Shown here piece by piece: positions 22,751-37,000 of a stretch of 64,000 nt of DNA; the stretch's first letter is position 1; each line of letters begins with the position of its first letter. The translations under genes were made by a program, and so were the position numbers. The stretch lies in contig JANFNE010000030.1 of NCBI GenBank assembly GCA_024867545.1, positions 434,001 through 498,000 of the forward strand, read 5' to 3'. Source of the DNA: Phytopythium helicoides (Eukaryota > Oomycota > Peronosporomycetes > Pythiales > Pythiaceae). A model generated the notes under the pieces. The model searched no databases and had not been told where the DNA came from. It saw only the letters and a program-made list of their open reading frames with translations.

Positions 22751-22981
22751 TTACCAACCCCAGCCACCAAGACCCCATCCGCCAAATCCCCACCCACCAC
22801 CAAAACCCCACGGTCCGCCCCAACCAAATCCTGGTCCCCAAAACTCCTTGTTGGACCCTCCGGCACCTCGAAGTGACTCTGCACTCTTCAATTGGTTTGC
22901 TGGGACGTTCGGAGACGGATCTGCCGCGACAGTGGCAGCTGCCACAACGAAGGTAGCGAGAGCGAGAGCACCGATCTTCAT
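22751..22981 (-). CDS. Small secreted Gly/Trp-rich protein (GW copy 2)
   Basis: 76 aa, the same layout as copy 1: signal peptide to about residue 20, a polar stretch (NVPANQLKSAESLRG), then the Gly/Trp/Phe tail ending GWGW. It differs from copies 3 and 4 by only two substitutions (Val to Ala in the polar part, Leu to Phe in the tail), although its flanks have drifted more. That contrast suggests the protein is under constraint. The inverted repeat lies at 23140-23166, 159 bp upstream. Confidence 0.8.
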   Translation of the reverse strand: MKIGALALATFVVAAATVAADPSPNVPANQLKSAESLRGAGGSNKEFWGPGFGWGGPWGFGGGWGFGGWGLGGWGW

Positions 22982-23737
22982 GTTGGTAATGGCTTGAAAG
23001 AGATGAAGGAGAGGAGTACGATAAGAAGAAGAGCTGTTAGCTTGGAGGCGAGTTCGAGAGTGAGTGAGTTTAGTTTGTGTTGGCTCGATCAATGGTGCTG
23101 ACTTGAGAGTTTTCGTCGATTCCTTGAGGACGGAACTCACGAGGAAACTCGACAACGATTTCCTCGACATTGTGTGGTTCGGTCGAGAGAGAAAGATCAC
23201 GAGGTTTCCTCGATTCGAGATTGCCGCGGCAATCAAAGGCGTTCGGAAGTTTGTCGTTGTGGAGGCTGAAGGTTTGATTCATGTTCAAGTTCGTTCTCTA
23301 GTTCTCTCGTTCTCTCATATGTTGAGAGTCGCCCACCGATCGGTTCATCGTGTCGAAAAAGTGAGCAGATTGCAGATGCAAAAGGACCGCAACGCTTTTC
23401 AAGAAAAGAAGGCTGGCATCGGCATCAACAAACAGAAATGCTCGTCAGCGAGAGATGGATATCAAACTCTTGATGATGACATTCATCACCACCATGTCTT
23501 GGATTGGATTCACATTCAGCACCACCACTAACATTACAACAAACAGATTCCAGGACACGAAAAAGAAGAAGACGACACACTAACATCTTGGCGCAAATGG
23601 TAGCAACAGAGCACAAACAACCACTCTCATCTCATCAAAAACAATCCACAACCATTCAATTCCAACACTCAAGTGTCATTCATATTCATCGTGAGAAATA
23701 ATCCACTCCATACCTCTCACAAGAAACACCAAGCAAC
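22982..23737. other. Intergenic: GW copy 2 promoter and polyubiquitin 3' flank
   Basis: 756 bp, a diverged copy of 18699-19470. It holds the inverted repeat at 23140-23166. No gene seen. Confidence 0.55.
23140..23166 (-). promoter_or_regulatory. Inverted repeat upstream of GW copy 2
   Basis: Arms CGAGGAAA/TTTCCTCG with an 11-base spacer that carries one change relative to copy 1; 159 bp before the GW start. Confidence 0.5.
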
Positions 23738-25060
<1,323 letters not shown>

Positions 25061-27779
25061 CTAGTTCTGCGTGGAGCTGCTGCCGCCGCTGCTACCGCCC
25101 ATGCCGCCCGCAAAGTTGAACGGCACCTTGGCAAAGTTCTGCATGTTCTTCTTGAGGCTCTCGGTCATGTCGCTCATCTTGCCCTCCATCTCGGCGATCT
25201 TGCCCGCGGGCCGGCGCTGCAGCCCTAGTGTCTCGAGATACGCGACCTGCTCGCTCTTCTTCAAGCCCTTCATATTCATGATGCTCTGGAAATCGTCCGC
25301 GTTGCCATCGGGCCACATGATCTTGAAGCTCTCAACCAGCATCTCGTTTGGTGTGCCCAGCAGCTTGAGCACGCTCTCAATCTTGGCCATTTCGCTCGTG
25401 ACAAACTTGGTGTAGCGCGCTGGGATGAGCGGCGAAGACGCCGCCGATGAGCTCACCGACTCGCTCGTGTGCAGGACTGGCAACTGCAGGAACAGCGTCT
25501 TGAGCGCATACACGTCCAGCAGCAACTGCTGCGTCGCGACCTGGTTCACCTTGCGGCACTTCATGACGGTTTGCAGCACGCGCGGCACGAAAGCTGCCGC
25601 GAACTTATCGCAGAAATTGGTAAAGTACAGTGCCGACAGCATCTGCCGAATCACCGGGACAAACACGCGCAGCTTGTCGCCCATTTGCGTCACGTACGCG
25701 CTCTCGTCTCCCACAGCCTCCCATGTCTGCCAGTTCGTGCGTGGCATAGCGCTGAGGTCGTCATCCAGGGCGGTCTCCAAACCTGCGACGATGCACTTCA
25801 TGGCTGCAGCTCCGACGTCATGGAAAGTATCCATCTCGGCAGCGAGCTCGATCGAGTCGCTGTACGCCTTGTCGATCTTGGCACGAATCACGTCTTCGAG
25901 CGATGGCAGCGTCTCGGCACAATACTCGGCAGTATTGATGACAAAGCACAGTTCTTCTTCTTGCTTGTCCGCCAATCTGATTTTGAGCGCGCTATTTGCC
26001 GCGTTGCTTCCAGATCCACCAGCCGAGTCGCCGCTTTGAGATCCACCTGCTGCGCCACCAGGAGCTGCAGCTGCCGGTAGCTTATTGAGCAATCGCTGCG
26101 AGTAGAGCTGGAAGCAGTGCTTGAATTCGTTGTGAAGGTCAAAGAACGTCTGGCCGTTCGTCAGCGCAGTGCAGCGCTTAATTGAGCTTCGGATGTACGC
26201 AAACATGTTGACCGAGCTCGAGAACACTGGGAGCTGGCCATTGCGGTCAACGACCTCCGAGCTCATGACCTCGTCAATCATTTGCTCCATGTTCTTGCGC
26301 TCGAGGCGGACGTACGCCGTCATGAATGGGTCGAAAGAGCGCGATATAATGCCTCGAATGGTGGGGAGATCCATGTCGGCGGAGCTCGCAAACACCTCGC
26401 CCTTCTTTGCCATCTCCTCCTCCAGTGCTTTTCGCTCAGCCTCGCGCTTGCGCCGCCGATGCTTTCTCTTGATACCTTCAGCCGAGTGTGGATCAATAAG
26501 TTGTCCATCCTCGTCAAATTCGTCTTCGTTGTCGACACCTCCTGGAGAGGATCCCTCGAACCGCTCCGCTACGTCTCGCTCAAACATGAGCGTTCGCTGG
26601 AGCGATTTTAGAAGCAGTGTGACGTCCATTTCCTCTGGTGTGTGAGCACCAATTTGCGCCAGCAAGTGTGTCCGAGTGGTCTCGCAGAACTGGATGCAGA
26701 TGCGGCGGCTCATAAGCCAATGGCGCGGGAAAATGCACTCCAGGCGCTCCTCAATCGTTGTCAGTAGGTGGTAAAACCACGGGTAGCGCTTGTCAGCCTG
26801 CTCAAGCCCAGCACACTCGCCGTTGTCACCAAACAGCCTGTTGTACGATACAAGTTGCTCCTCACAAAATGACCGAATGAGCTTCTCCCGAGTGGTACGG
26901 CCAAGCGCATCAACAACCGCGCACGCCGCCGACAAGTTAGTAAAGAGGGCGTTGAGCTCTTCCTCAGACGTAAAGTTCTCTTCGAGGCTCTCGAGAGGTC
27001 CGATCGAGCGAAAGTCAGCAAAGATCTGTCCGCCCATCTCTTCTTGCAGCGTTCGCACGGTCGAGTGGAGCTCAACGATCTTGCTCACGTTCGCGTACCC
27101 GTCAAAGTGCGTGAAGAGCTGGTTGACGGCCTCAAGCAGCGACGCGGCCTCTCTGTAATTGCGCTGCGAGGCCATGAGCTCGAGCTGGTCGACGGCGTTG
27201 ACGAGCATGTGCAGCCGCTTGAGCGCCGTGAGCGTCGTCTGCAGGTGTCTCTTGGCGTAGTCGAGCTGCTTGATGTCCCTGCATATCTCCTGCACCATGA
27301 CCTCGGACTGCTCGGCCTTGCCGCGAATGTCGTGGATCTTGTGGAAGAGCTGCTGCACAGCCATCTTGGCCTCCTTGAGGTCCGCGAGCGCCTGGTGGGC
27401 CGCCAGGCTCTGGTCCTGCGACGCCTGCGACAGCGCGTCGTCCAGCTCCTTCATCCGCACGCGCAGGCGGCTCACGAACGCGCCGATGTCCTCCAGGCTC
27501 TGCTCATCGGGGAAGTTGCGGTTGATGAAGTCCCGCGCGTCGAACTCGGGCCGGTCCAGCACGTCCTCAGACGGCAGCACCTGGGGGAGAAAGGCCGATT
27601 CCCGTGAGCTTCCGGCGCCGATAACTCCGCAACCACCGCGCCAATTCGGGCCTACGCACGCTCGTCAGCGTCTCCTCCACCTTCTGCGGCAGATTCAGCG
27701 CGTTTCCGTCGTCCGCGGGCGCTGCGCTGCGCTTGGCGTCGCCCGCCGCGCGGCCGCCCAGCCGCAGCAGCATCGCCAT
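25061..27779 (-). CDS. VPS53: VPS53, GARP tethering-complex subunit
   Basis: Two exons, 27779-27660 and 27580-25061 (79-nt intron, GTGCGT...CAG), joined in phase to 879 aa. VPS53 is a subunit of the GARP/EARP complexes that tether endosome-derived vesicles at the trans-Golgi. The N-terminal region shows the VPS53 pattern: FINRNFPDEQSLEDIGAFV, a coiled coil, then DIKQLDYAKRHLQTTLTALK, LHMLVNAVDQLELM and a hydrophilic helical-rod body. The C-terminal region has the conserved VMLKLLGTP-like segment (SVLKLLGTPNEMLVESFKIM). The length is usual for the family. A low-complexity acidic/basic loop with RKHRRRKREAERKA sits near the middle. ATG 27779 is the first ATG in exon 1. Divergent from the C2 gene with 223 bp between starts. 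Confidence 0.92.
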
Positions 27780-28002
27780 CTTCTCTCCCTCAAAGGATCC
27801 GCACGATTGACTTGGGAGTTGTATGCTGAGGGCAACCTCTGCAAATCGTGAGTGTACAGCATTCTTTCGTTACGGATTCGCATTGGCTACTGGTCCGTAA
27901 CGGCGCGTTGATTGGCTGGAATCTCGCACGGGTACACGAGGAACCCACACGTTTCCATAGCCAAAACCGGAGTATAAACCCTCACACGTCGCAGCTCCGG
28001 CC
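27780..28002. promoter_or_regulatory. Bidirectional promoter VPS53 / giant C2 gene
   Basis: 223 bp separate the two divergent start codons, so the promoters must overlap or be shared. A GAGTATAAACCC stretch lies about 30 bp before the C2 start. Confidence 0.5.
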
Positions 28003-31000
28003 ATGGATCTCCAAGAGGCGCAATCCCAGGTTGAAGCGATGCCGCTGCTGCGCGTCAAGGCCGAGGGCGCGCGAGGGCTGGCGGCGGCCGGAGGGCTGCT
28101 GGGCGCGGCGGACAAGAAGCCCGACCCCTATGTGGTCTTCTCGCTGGGCGGGGCGACGCGGCGGTGTGTGCACGTGGACGACGTGGAGCCGCTCGCATTC
28201 TTTGAGTGGCCGAGTGCGGAGGCCGAGTTCCCGGTGGGCAGCGAGGCGGAGCTCACGGCCGTACCGCTCGTGGTGCACGTCAAGGACAAGGATCTGGTCA
28301 AGGACAGGTTCATTGGCGGTGCGGTGGTCGACTTGGGTAAGCTGCTGGGCTCGGCTGGAGCTGATGAGGGGAACGGAGACCGCGTGCTGTGCAAGTCGCA
28401 AATGGTGCCGCTCGAGTTCGCCGACGAGAAACACAAGACCAAAAGCAAGCAACCGGGAGAGGTCAAGCTGACCATTGTGCTGGTCGATCCGAGGGCTAAA
28501 GACGTCGATAAGAAAGAGAAGCCGCAGACCTCTGAAATAGCTGGATCGCCGACACAGCCGGAGGAAACACAGAGACGCGAGCAGCCTCAAAGCGTTGCAG
28601 AGCCGTCAAACACAAATCAAGCAAAAAAGGTTGATGTGCCTGCTTCAAAAAACTCGGCTCATAAGGCTCCAGAGCCGAGCAAACCACAAGAGACAACGCC
28701 AGCCCCAAGCAAGGATGTGCAGTCTACGCTCTCAAATGTAGATGGCACTACCAACATGCAGAGTCAAGACCCAGGATCTCCAACTACCAGCACAAAGTGC
28801 CACAAGCTCTAGATCTACCCCAACCGAATCTTTGGCGGCTGCTGTTGCGCTCTCACCGCGCTCTGTACTAACACCAGCGAAGGACCATGAATCGAAACCT
28901 CTAGATCCAGTGAGCGCTTCGACTCCTACAAGCAACTCATCGATTCCAATCAAGAGGTTACATATTGAGCTTGTCTCAGCCAAAAATCTTACCAGACCCA
29001 CGAGCTTAGGCGCGCTCTTTGATAGAAAGCCTGATCCATTTGTCGTTCTCGATTTTGCGGGTATGACGATGGCTTCAACTCCTCTAAAAGACGTCGACAT
29101 CAAGCAGCCCGTACAATGGAACAACGCCATCTTGTCATTCGATATGCCAAGAGACCTAACATTGATACATCGTCCAAAGGGAGTCAATCCAGGCGGATCT
29201 CATTATACATGTCAAGGACGAAAATTTGACCAAGCCGACATATATGGGTGGTACAAAAGCAAGTCTTGAAGAGTTTTTCCTGGTCTCGACTTCAAACCGT
29301 TGGACTCCATCTCCTGCTGCTGTGAGCGGTGTCGAGCGAGTGTATCTTCTTGTGTTTGGTGATGAAAAGCTAAAGAAGAGAAAGGAGTGCGGCGAAATCA
29401 CGCTTCGATTTCGGTTTGAGCTGGAAGAGGAGGTCGCTGCCGACAACCAAAAGAATGCAGATCCCACACCTTCGGAATCAAAAGCAGAAATAGATGTCTC
29501 AAGACAACAAAATGTGAGTAATGGGCTGCCTATGCTAGCGGCAGAAGTTACTTCAGACAAGCCCCCAGTTTCTATATCGATTGCAAATGCAGAACCCGAA
29601 GAATCACAACATGTTGACTCCCAGCCAGCTGGAAAAGCGTCTTCGGTTTCTACTTTGCCAATCGAAAAATTGTGCACTGATGTTCAATCGCTGAGCGTAG
29701 AGGTATTATGTGCGCGCCAGCTCAAGAAGCCCACTGCTCCGTCTGGTCTGATAAAAGGAGCTCTAAAAGCTGTTTTTGATCGCAAGCCTGACCCTTACGT
29801 TATCTTAACTCTTCAAGGCCACCCAGCCAAAAAGACTCCGGTCGTCAAGGATGCAGATGTAGCGTTTGTTGAGTGGAAGAATGCAGTTCAAGTGTTTGTA
29901 TTCAACGAGAAGCCGTACCCTGTCGATCTGTTAGTTCACGTCCGAGATCATGACACAGTAGGTGCAGATCCGCTCATGGGCGGTACCCGTATTCAGCTTG
30001 AACCAGTTTGGAAAGCAACAACAGACTCTTCAACTACACCTGAGCTTGTAAAAACCTACCCACTAGAGTTTGCCGATGAGCAGATGACTAAACATCAGTC
30101 TTGTGGAGAGATTACACTTCGATTTCGTTGGGTCTACGCGACCGAGCCTCTTATTGCTGTAGTTCAACCTCTCCAGGAGAAAGAAACCGTGGACGAACCA
30201 CCCAAACTGATCAATTCCCTCGTACCTAGAATGGAAGCAAATCTGCTTCGGTATATGTGCTTCAATGACTTGAGGCTTGTGAACAATCCTAGTATTATCT
30301 CTACCTCTCACGATCTCTATGTGGAAATTAGTTGCTTGCCTCATGGAATGGCCCCAGAGAGTTCCAAGCAACGAGTAATGGCATCGACCGGAGTGCTGAC
30401 AGATGCAACAAAAGGGTTAGCACCAGATGGATTTGTAAAGTGGCCAGAGGATAAGCTTGTCTTGCCGGTTGTAATTCCGATCGAACAGACTAGCAGTACT
30501 CAAGACATTGTTTTCGAGCTCAAGGACAAGAATGCGATTACCAAAGATGGTCGCATCGCTCAAACTGCAATCCCATTGGCAGAGTTTCTGGCATTAAGAA
30601 GTTCACAAGAGTCATCGGCCTGTGAAATAGCGGTCAACTTGGCTCCAATGGCATCTGGTGGTGCTAGGGGTAAAATGGAGGGATTAAAGCTAGCATTGAC
30701 TACAATGGTGTCATTAGTCCAGCTTGAGTCACCTGAACTAATTGCTCCACAATCAGAAGCAGCAATTATGACTTTTTTTGCTTTGTATGGTAATATTAAG
30801 TGGGGCTCATCAGAGAAGCCGTTGGACAAGGGCATGCACTTTGGACTCTACATACAAACTGCAGGGTCAAAACCCTCCAAAGGACTGCTGTCCGTATTTT
30901 CTCGTCCACATGATGAAGACCATATTGACTTTTATCCACTCTCGTCAGATCTATCTGTAGTCGAGTGGTGCGCAGGCTTTGACACACTCGTATCAAGTAA

Positions 31001-34000
31001 ACAGCTGCAAACAGCTCGTGAAAAGGAGTCTCTGGATCTAGATATACAACTTTGGTATGTAACTGAAGGACCAAGTGGTAAACGCAAAATTTCTCCTACA
31101 ATGGTTAGCAGTTATCAACTCAGTGTATGGGAGTTCCTTTCTTACGCTCCTTCTGTGGCAGGAAGCAGTGCAATCAAGACCATTGAATTCCCTTTAGGTC
31201 ATCTGGGAGGGACGATGTTATTCAGCTATAGCACGTCCTTCAGAAAAGCTCTAGTTGAGGCAACAAGAACCTCAAAAGCGTCGTTACAAGATAAAGAGCC
31301 TCCGCTCAGCAGTGGTAACCTGCATTTGTTGGTTTTGTATGCTCAAGATTTAGTTCCCCCTGTTGGTACTGATGAAAAGGCAGGGGAGCTTGACCCCGAA
31401 GTTCGAGTTGCAATTGAACCTAAGTATGTAAAGCGCAAAGAGAACCCTGTGCGAGCCATGCTGAAGACTCGACCAATTGAAGATGCAGGTGTAACGCCAA
31501 CTTGGAACGAGTATCTTCGCCTCGAGTATCGTCTTCCATCGGCAAGCTCTACTGTCGAAGCTGCAACAATAGGGAGTGATACTTCAGCTAGTGTAATCGG
31601 AGACGATTCCACATCTGCCGTCGTGCCGGCACCAATTGTGACGGTCGGTGTGTATGACATTCAAATTGTAGGTGAGTTCTTTTGTTTCGATGTTCACTCT
31701 CATTCGAACCAAGCTCATTGGATATTCGTTCATGATACGAGTAGCCAGGTGAGCGAAATGGAAGTGCTGTGATTGGCAAGGCGGAGTTGCCGTTGAGTGC
31801 GTTTGTTCTCCCGCGTATTTCACCATCCGTGATGGAGCCCCTTCCATTCTATACGACAGTTGATCTTGTCCTCGGAGGGAAGAAAACTGGGCGGTTGACG
31901 TTTGAGGGTGTTTTTGAGCCCATTCTTACTCCTGCCCTCTCCCCTGTAGATGCTAGTTTATCATTAGAGAAGGGAGCTGCGACCTCCACTGTGACTAACA
32001 GCAAAAAATCTGAAGATGACGAAGGACCGTATCGGATACTGTGTAGAAACATTGGGCGATCGTTGAAAGACAAGGCAAAACAACTCCGAGCTGCTGATTC
32101 GGCACCGCCCGTACCAGCTGAAGAAGGAAATCAAGGTTATTTGCGACCTAGCACTCCTGGTCGGCTAGAAGTTCGCATTGAGAGGGCGATCGGAGGTTCG
32201 TTTTCTTGTGATAATGGCCCATTAATGGCACATTTGTGGGTGGCATCAGCAATAGAAGACCGGAAAGAGGTCCAGAGCCGGTCACGAGTAGCTGGCACTT
32301 CAGCAAATGTCTCGAGCGAACAGCAGCCTAAAGTTGAATGGGATTCCCAAGTCACGCTTTACACCTCCGATGTAGCAACAGATATTCTTCGAGTTGAATT
32401 GCTTTCTATGACGTACGTGACAAAACAACTCCGTGTGTGATGGTTCCTATCGTTAACCATTTTGCGTTCTGTAGAGGCAAGTCTTTGGGGTCCTTGAAGC
32501 AGCCTGTGAATAGTGTCTTGTCGAATCCAAACGGTAAAATGATCCGAGAATCGTATCAAATGATTGCTCCCATTGTATCATCGAAAACTTCCTCGGCAAA
32601 GAAAAATAAGAATGCCAGTACCAGTTTTCAAGATATTTTACAGCTTGGGATTGCATTCTATCCAGACCAGCAGATACATGAGCCTCTTATCAATTCGACA
32701 ATTCCAAAAGGCTCTACAGAAGAGATCACTTCCATCTTTCTTCAGTGCGGCCGATTTATCTTCGCTGATAGTGCGATATCAGATATTGATGGGGCCACAC
32801 TATTATGCAAAGCCGCCTTCTTTGGCAGTACAGGGCCTAATGGCGTCGCGCCAGCAGCTTTAACATCTAAATCTAACTCCGTAAAGTTAGTCAATGCGGT
32901 TCCGTACGTGGATTGGGACGACGAGCTGCTTTGTATCGAGCTTGAATGTTCACCAAGTACATTGATCGCCTCGTCGTACGCCATCGGTGCATGCCCCATA
33001 GTTCGTATTGAATTACTGCTCAATCGCAAAGAAGCACGATTTAGTGAAGTTATAGTAACTTATGAGATCTCTATAACCGGTTTGCTTCGTAGACAGTGCA
33101 CGTCCCTGACGACTTGGGCAACATTTTATACACCTACTACTTCAGAGAGACCTAAAGGCTCACTGATTGGTGTCATGAGGCTTGGAGTCGCAGCGTACAG
33201 CCGACGACTACCACGCTCAACGAATCCGTTTTCTCAAGTCTATAGTTCTGATGCTGGAAACCCAGACACTCTTACACCACTTCCCGGTATATTGTGTCTT
33301 CGATTTGTTGCTGGAAGAAACTTGACTGATGTAGATGCCAACGGTGAGCAAGATCCGTATGTGGTCGCTCGAGTTCAACCTCTACCTCGCCCAATACGAG
33401 GGCTAGATCACTATTCCTGCCAGACCAGTGTTTCATTAAACGGGGGGAGGCATCCACAATGGAACTCTCCGGTGTTTTATCTCAACAGCAGCAATATGTG
33501 GACAGACTATCTGCGCCTAGAGGTCGTGGATAGCAATGAAGAAGATCACATTCCAGACGCATCTATTGGTACGCTCAGTATTGCGCTTGCGACCTTGTTC
33601 AACAAATTCAACGCCGAAAGTTCAAACAATACAACTCAAGGAAAGACACCGTGGGAGGAAGCGTGGCTACCAATCTACTCGCTTCGAGACGTCTCAATAA
33701 AAGAGTCTGGTCTAGAGGCTGTAGAGTCTGCCGGCGATATTCGTGTGGAATACCGCTTTATCTCGCAAGAGTACTTCAAGCTCTCCCAATTGCCTTCACC
33801 TGAATCAACGTTTCCTTCGTTGTATTCGGCGGCAGGGAACGAAACAGACCCAATTGAAGTCGATACATTGCCAGGAATAAATGGATCGATTTATCTCAAC
33901 ATCATTGCTGCTCTGGATCTCCCTTGTGTTTCAGGCGCTCAGCCAGCCTTGCGGATAACTTGCCCAGAAATTGGATTTGTCCACTTAACTCCTGCCGGAA

Positions 34001-37000
34001 AGCAATCTATTCGTGACCCAGTTTGGGGCTCTGAAATCGTAGAAATACCGATTTTGTCAGCGTACCTGCAGGCAGCATCTCCAACAATATTTATTGAAAT
34101 CGTTGACCTAGCTATTCGCACAGCAAACGTCAATGCGCTTGCTGTAATCACGTTTGGCTCAGTTAAAGTCGATGCATTTATTCGCCATCCAACAGCTACA
34201 AGCTATGGCTTCTATAAACTCGGGAACGCTTCCCAAACGTGTTCATGCCTATTTCTTGGGTGTCAGTTTATTCCTACAAATCAGCTTCAAGGAATGCTCC
34301 CATTTACGAGTAAGTTATCTGACACAGAGGTAGGCAAGCTCTGTAAAAGTGGACAAATCCATATCAAAGCGGTTCAGTTCCGCTTCGAGCTGGTCAACTA
34401 CTTTCGGGAGCTGGTTATGTGCACCACTCCAAATTTGCGCTTCAAACTCCTTGCAGTCAATTCATCCCCAGACTCGGCGTCTCGATTCTGCGTGAAGGTG
34501 ACAGAAGAGGTGATTCCAGTCCCGCAAATGTGTACTTCGATTCTTGACATTGTATCGAGCGAAGGATATATTGAGTGGAGTGCGCTGGGCAAAGAAAAGG
34601 TAGACGCAAAAGAAGACAACAACGTGATTCTTTTTGATTGGAATCCAGAGCTTGGTTCTCTTAGCAGTGGTGTACAAGCAATACTTCATCAGAGGGCAAA
34701 TCCAATTCTCATATGTGAGCTTGTTCTAAACAGTGGCAAAGGCGATGCGGACAAGCCCGCCGTGAGCGTTATAGGCGAGCTGGAGCTGCCTCTTTTTGAT
34801 TTTGTACTGTTGGAGGGACATTTGTTGGGTGGATGGTACCCTTTGACAGCCCCAAAAGGAAATTCGGAACCTACAGCATATTTGCGCGAGTTGAAATCAA
34901 GCAAATGTGCGGATTTAAAGCTTGAGATCCAGTTTCTCCCTACATTGGTAGACACAGATGCCAATAAAGTTTCAGATTCGAAGGCACTAACAACCGAGTC
35001 GATTGATGTACTGGAATTTCACATCGACCGAGTAAAGGAATTTCAAGGCGCGCACTCAGGGATCTACACAGTGTCTGTTGAGCTTTTGGGATGCCGCGCA
35101 GAGACGAAGCCACCAATATCAGTGTCTATGAATTCGTTGGTATGGGGTGAAACACTAGATCTTGCATTGCCAGCAAATGCATCAATAGTTTCAAAACCTG
35201 TGACTTTCATGCTACACAATTTGTCAAATCCAGAGCAAAAATTTCTTGCTACTTGCAACTGGGTTCTTCCAGATGAGCCGAGCTCCAGTCAATCAGAATC
35301 TGTTGTACTTCAACTTTTTGATCCAGACAGGAAACAGCAGAGTTCGAGCAAGGAGGCTATTGCAGAGCTTGTTTTGAATGTTCGAAAAGCAGCAACATAT
35401 TCAGAACCTCGACCGCAAACTATCCCGCCAACGTCACTCGAAACTCAACGAAGAGGTGTCTTGTATGCCCTTTTCAATCGACCAAAGTCGAATGACAAAA
35501 ACTTATATATATCTGCAGCGTTTGTTCCCTCTACATATACGCAAGATGCGTTGATGTGCTCCAACACGCTTTCCTTGGATGGCACAAATAAGTTTTTGCC
35601 AATTGAGTATGAACGTTTCAGTGGTTTTGAGGTTACTGGCATTAGTACTTCACCACAGAAAAAGTTCGCTGTTGTCGTTCGTCCACAACCTTCGGATTCC
35701 GAAGTTGGTAACAGTGCTTTGGGATATGCAGAAATCAACGACAAAGTGCTGCGAGCACTAGAAAGTAAACCACGAGTTGAGATATTCCAAAGAATTCCAG
35801 TTCACCCATTATTGGCGCCCTCAAATCCTCAACAAGAAAAATCAGCTGCACTACCCTCAGATATAGCGGCAAGTACACTTCCATCAACGCTTTCTGCTCG
35901 TTTAGTGTTCTTAAACGTACTTCATGGCCATTTTATTGTTGCTTTCAAGTCAGCAAAGGCAGAAAAAGTGCGTCTTGAATTCTTCACCAAATTTCGGGTG
36001 GAGCTCCGTCTACTTTACTGCCGGTCAGCTTGGCAAAAATCATCTTTTGGTACCTGGAATAAGCAAAGCTCGCGTGTGGAGTGGAAAAATGAGAGCAAAG
36101 AATGCTCTATTTCTCAATCTGCAGTAAAGATTGAATTCTCAAACGAAAACATGATCGCCGAGCCTATGCTTCAACTCGTTTTAATTGGGATTGCAACCAA
36201 ACATCCGTCAAAAGGAGGTAGTAGTCAAGAAGATAGTGGTGCACGCATTGCTTTTGGTCAGCTGTCGCTGTTGAATATTCTTACTGAGCAAGATTGGAAT
36301 GGTTCACTTCTTGACCGCCCAATCCAACTGTCTTCTGTCAATACGAACTCAAAAGTAGGCGAGGGTGACGGTATTGTTGAAGTTTATGCATCCATCGGTT
36401 TTATTGGAGTGGAGGCAACAAACGATGAGATTGAAGCACAGCTCGTAAAGTCTCGCAACGAGCAAGTGCTGCTCCTAGCGGAGGGTACAGCCAAGCTAAA
36501 GAAAACCTTTGTCGTGCTTGGAGGCAGCGAAGAAACCCCTATCTCCATTAATTCGCTGAAGAAGTATCTGCTTGATGAATCCCCGGAGGACACTAATGAC
36601 CTTCTGGCAGCTCGCCAGGTAATTCTTAACGCTGCAGAACAAGAGACCGATGGGGATCTCGACCGTTTGTTTGCACTCATGGATGTCAACGGCGACGGGC
36701 AGATATCATGGTCTGAGTATACAAATCACATGCAAACACTATTCGCCCTGGCAAATACTGCGGTGATGCGTTCGCTTATAAAAGATCAAGTAACCCAACC
36801 GGCAAATCAAGAAGACATCCACGATGACGATGAGGAGGAAGAGCCCGAAGAGCCCGTGGGTACTCCAAGTGAAGGCGGGGCCGATGAAGAAGATGCTGCT
36901 GACGTTGTATCAACCAATTCAGTTTCTCGATTTGCGCAGCCAATCCCTAGTCGGTCTGACCTTGCCAGGAGAGTGGATGAGTATGAAGACTCCCCGCCAG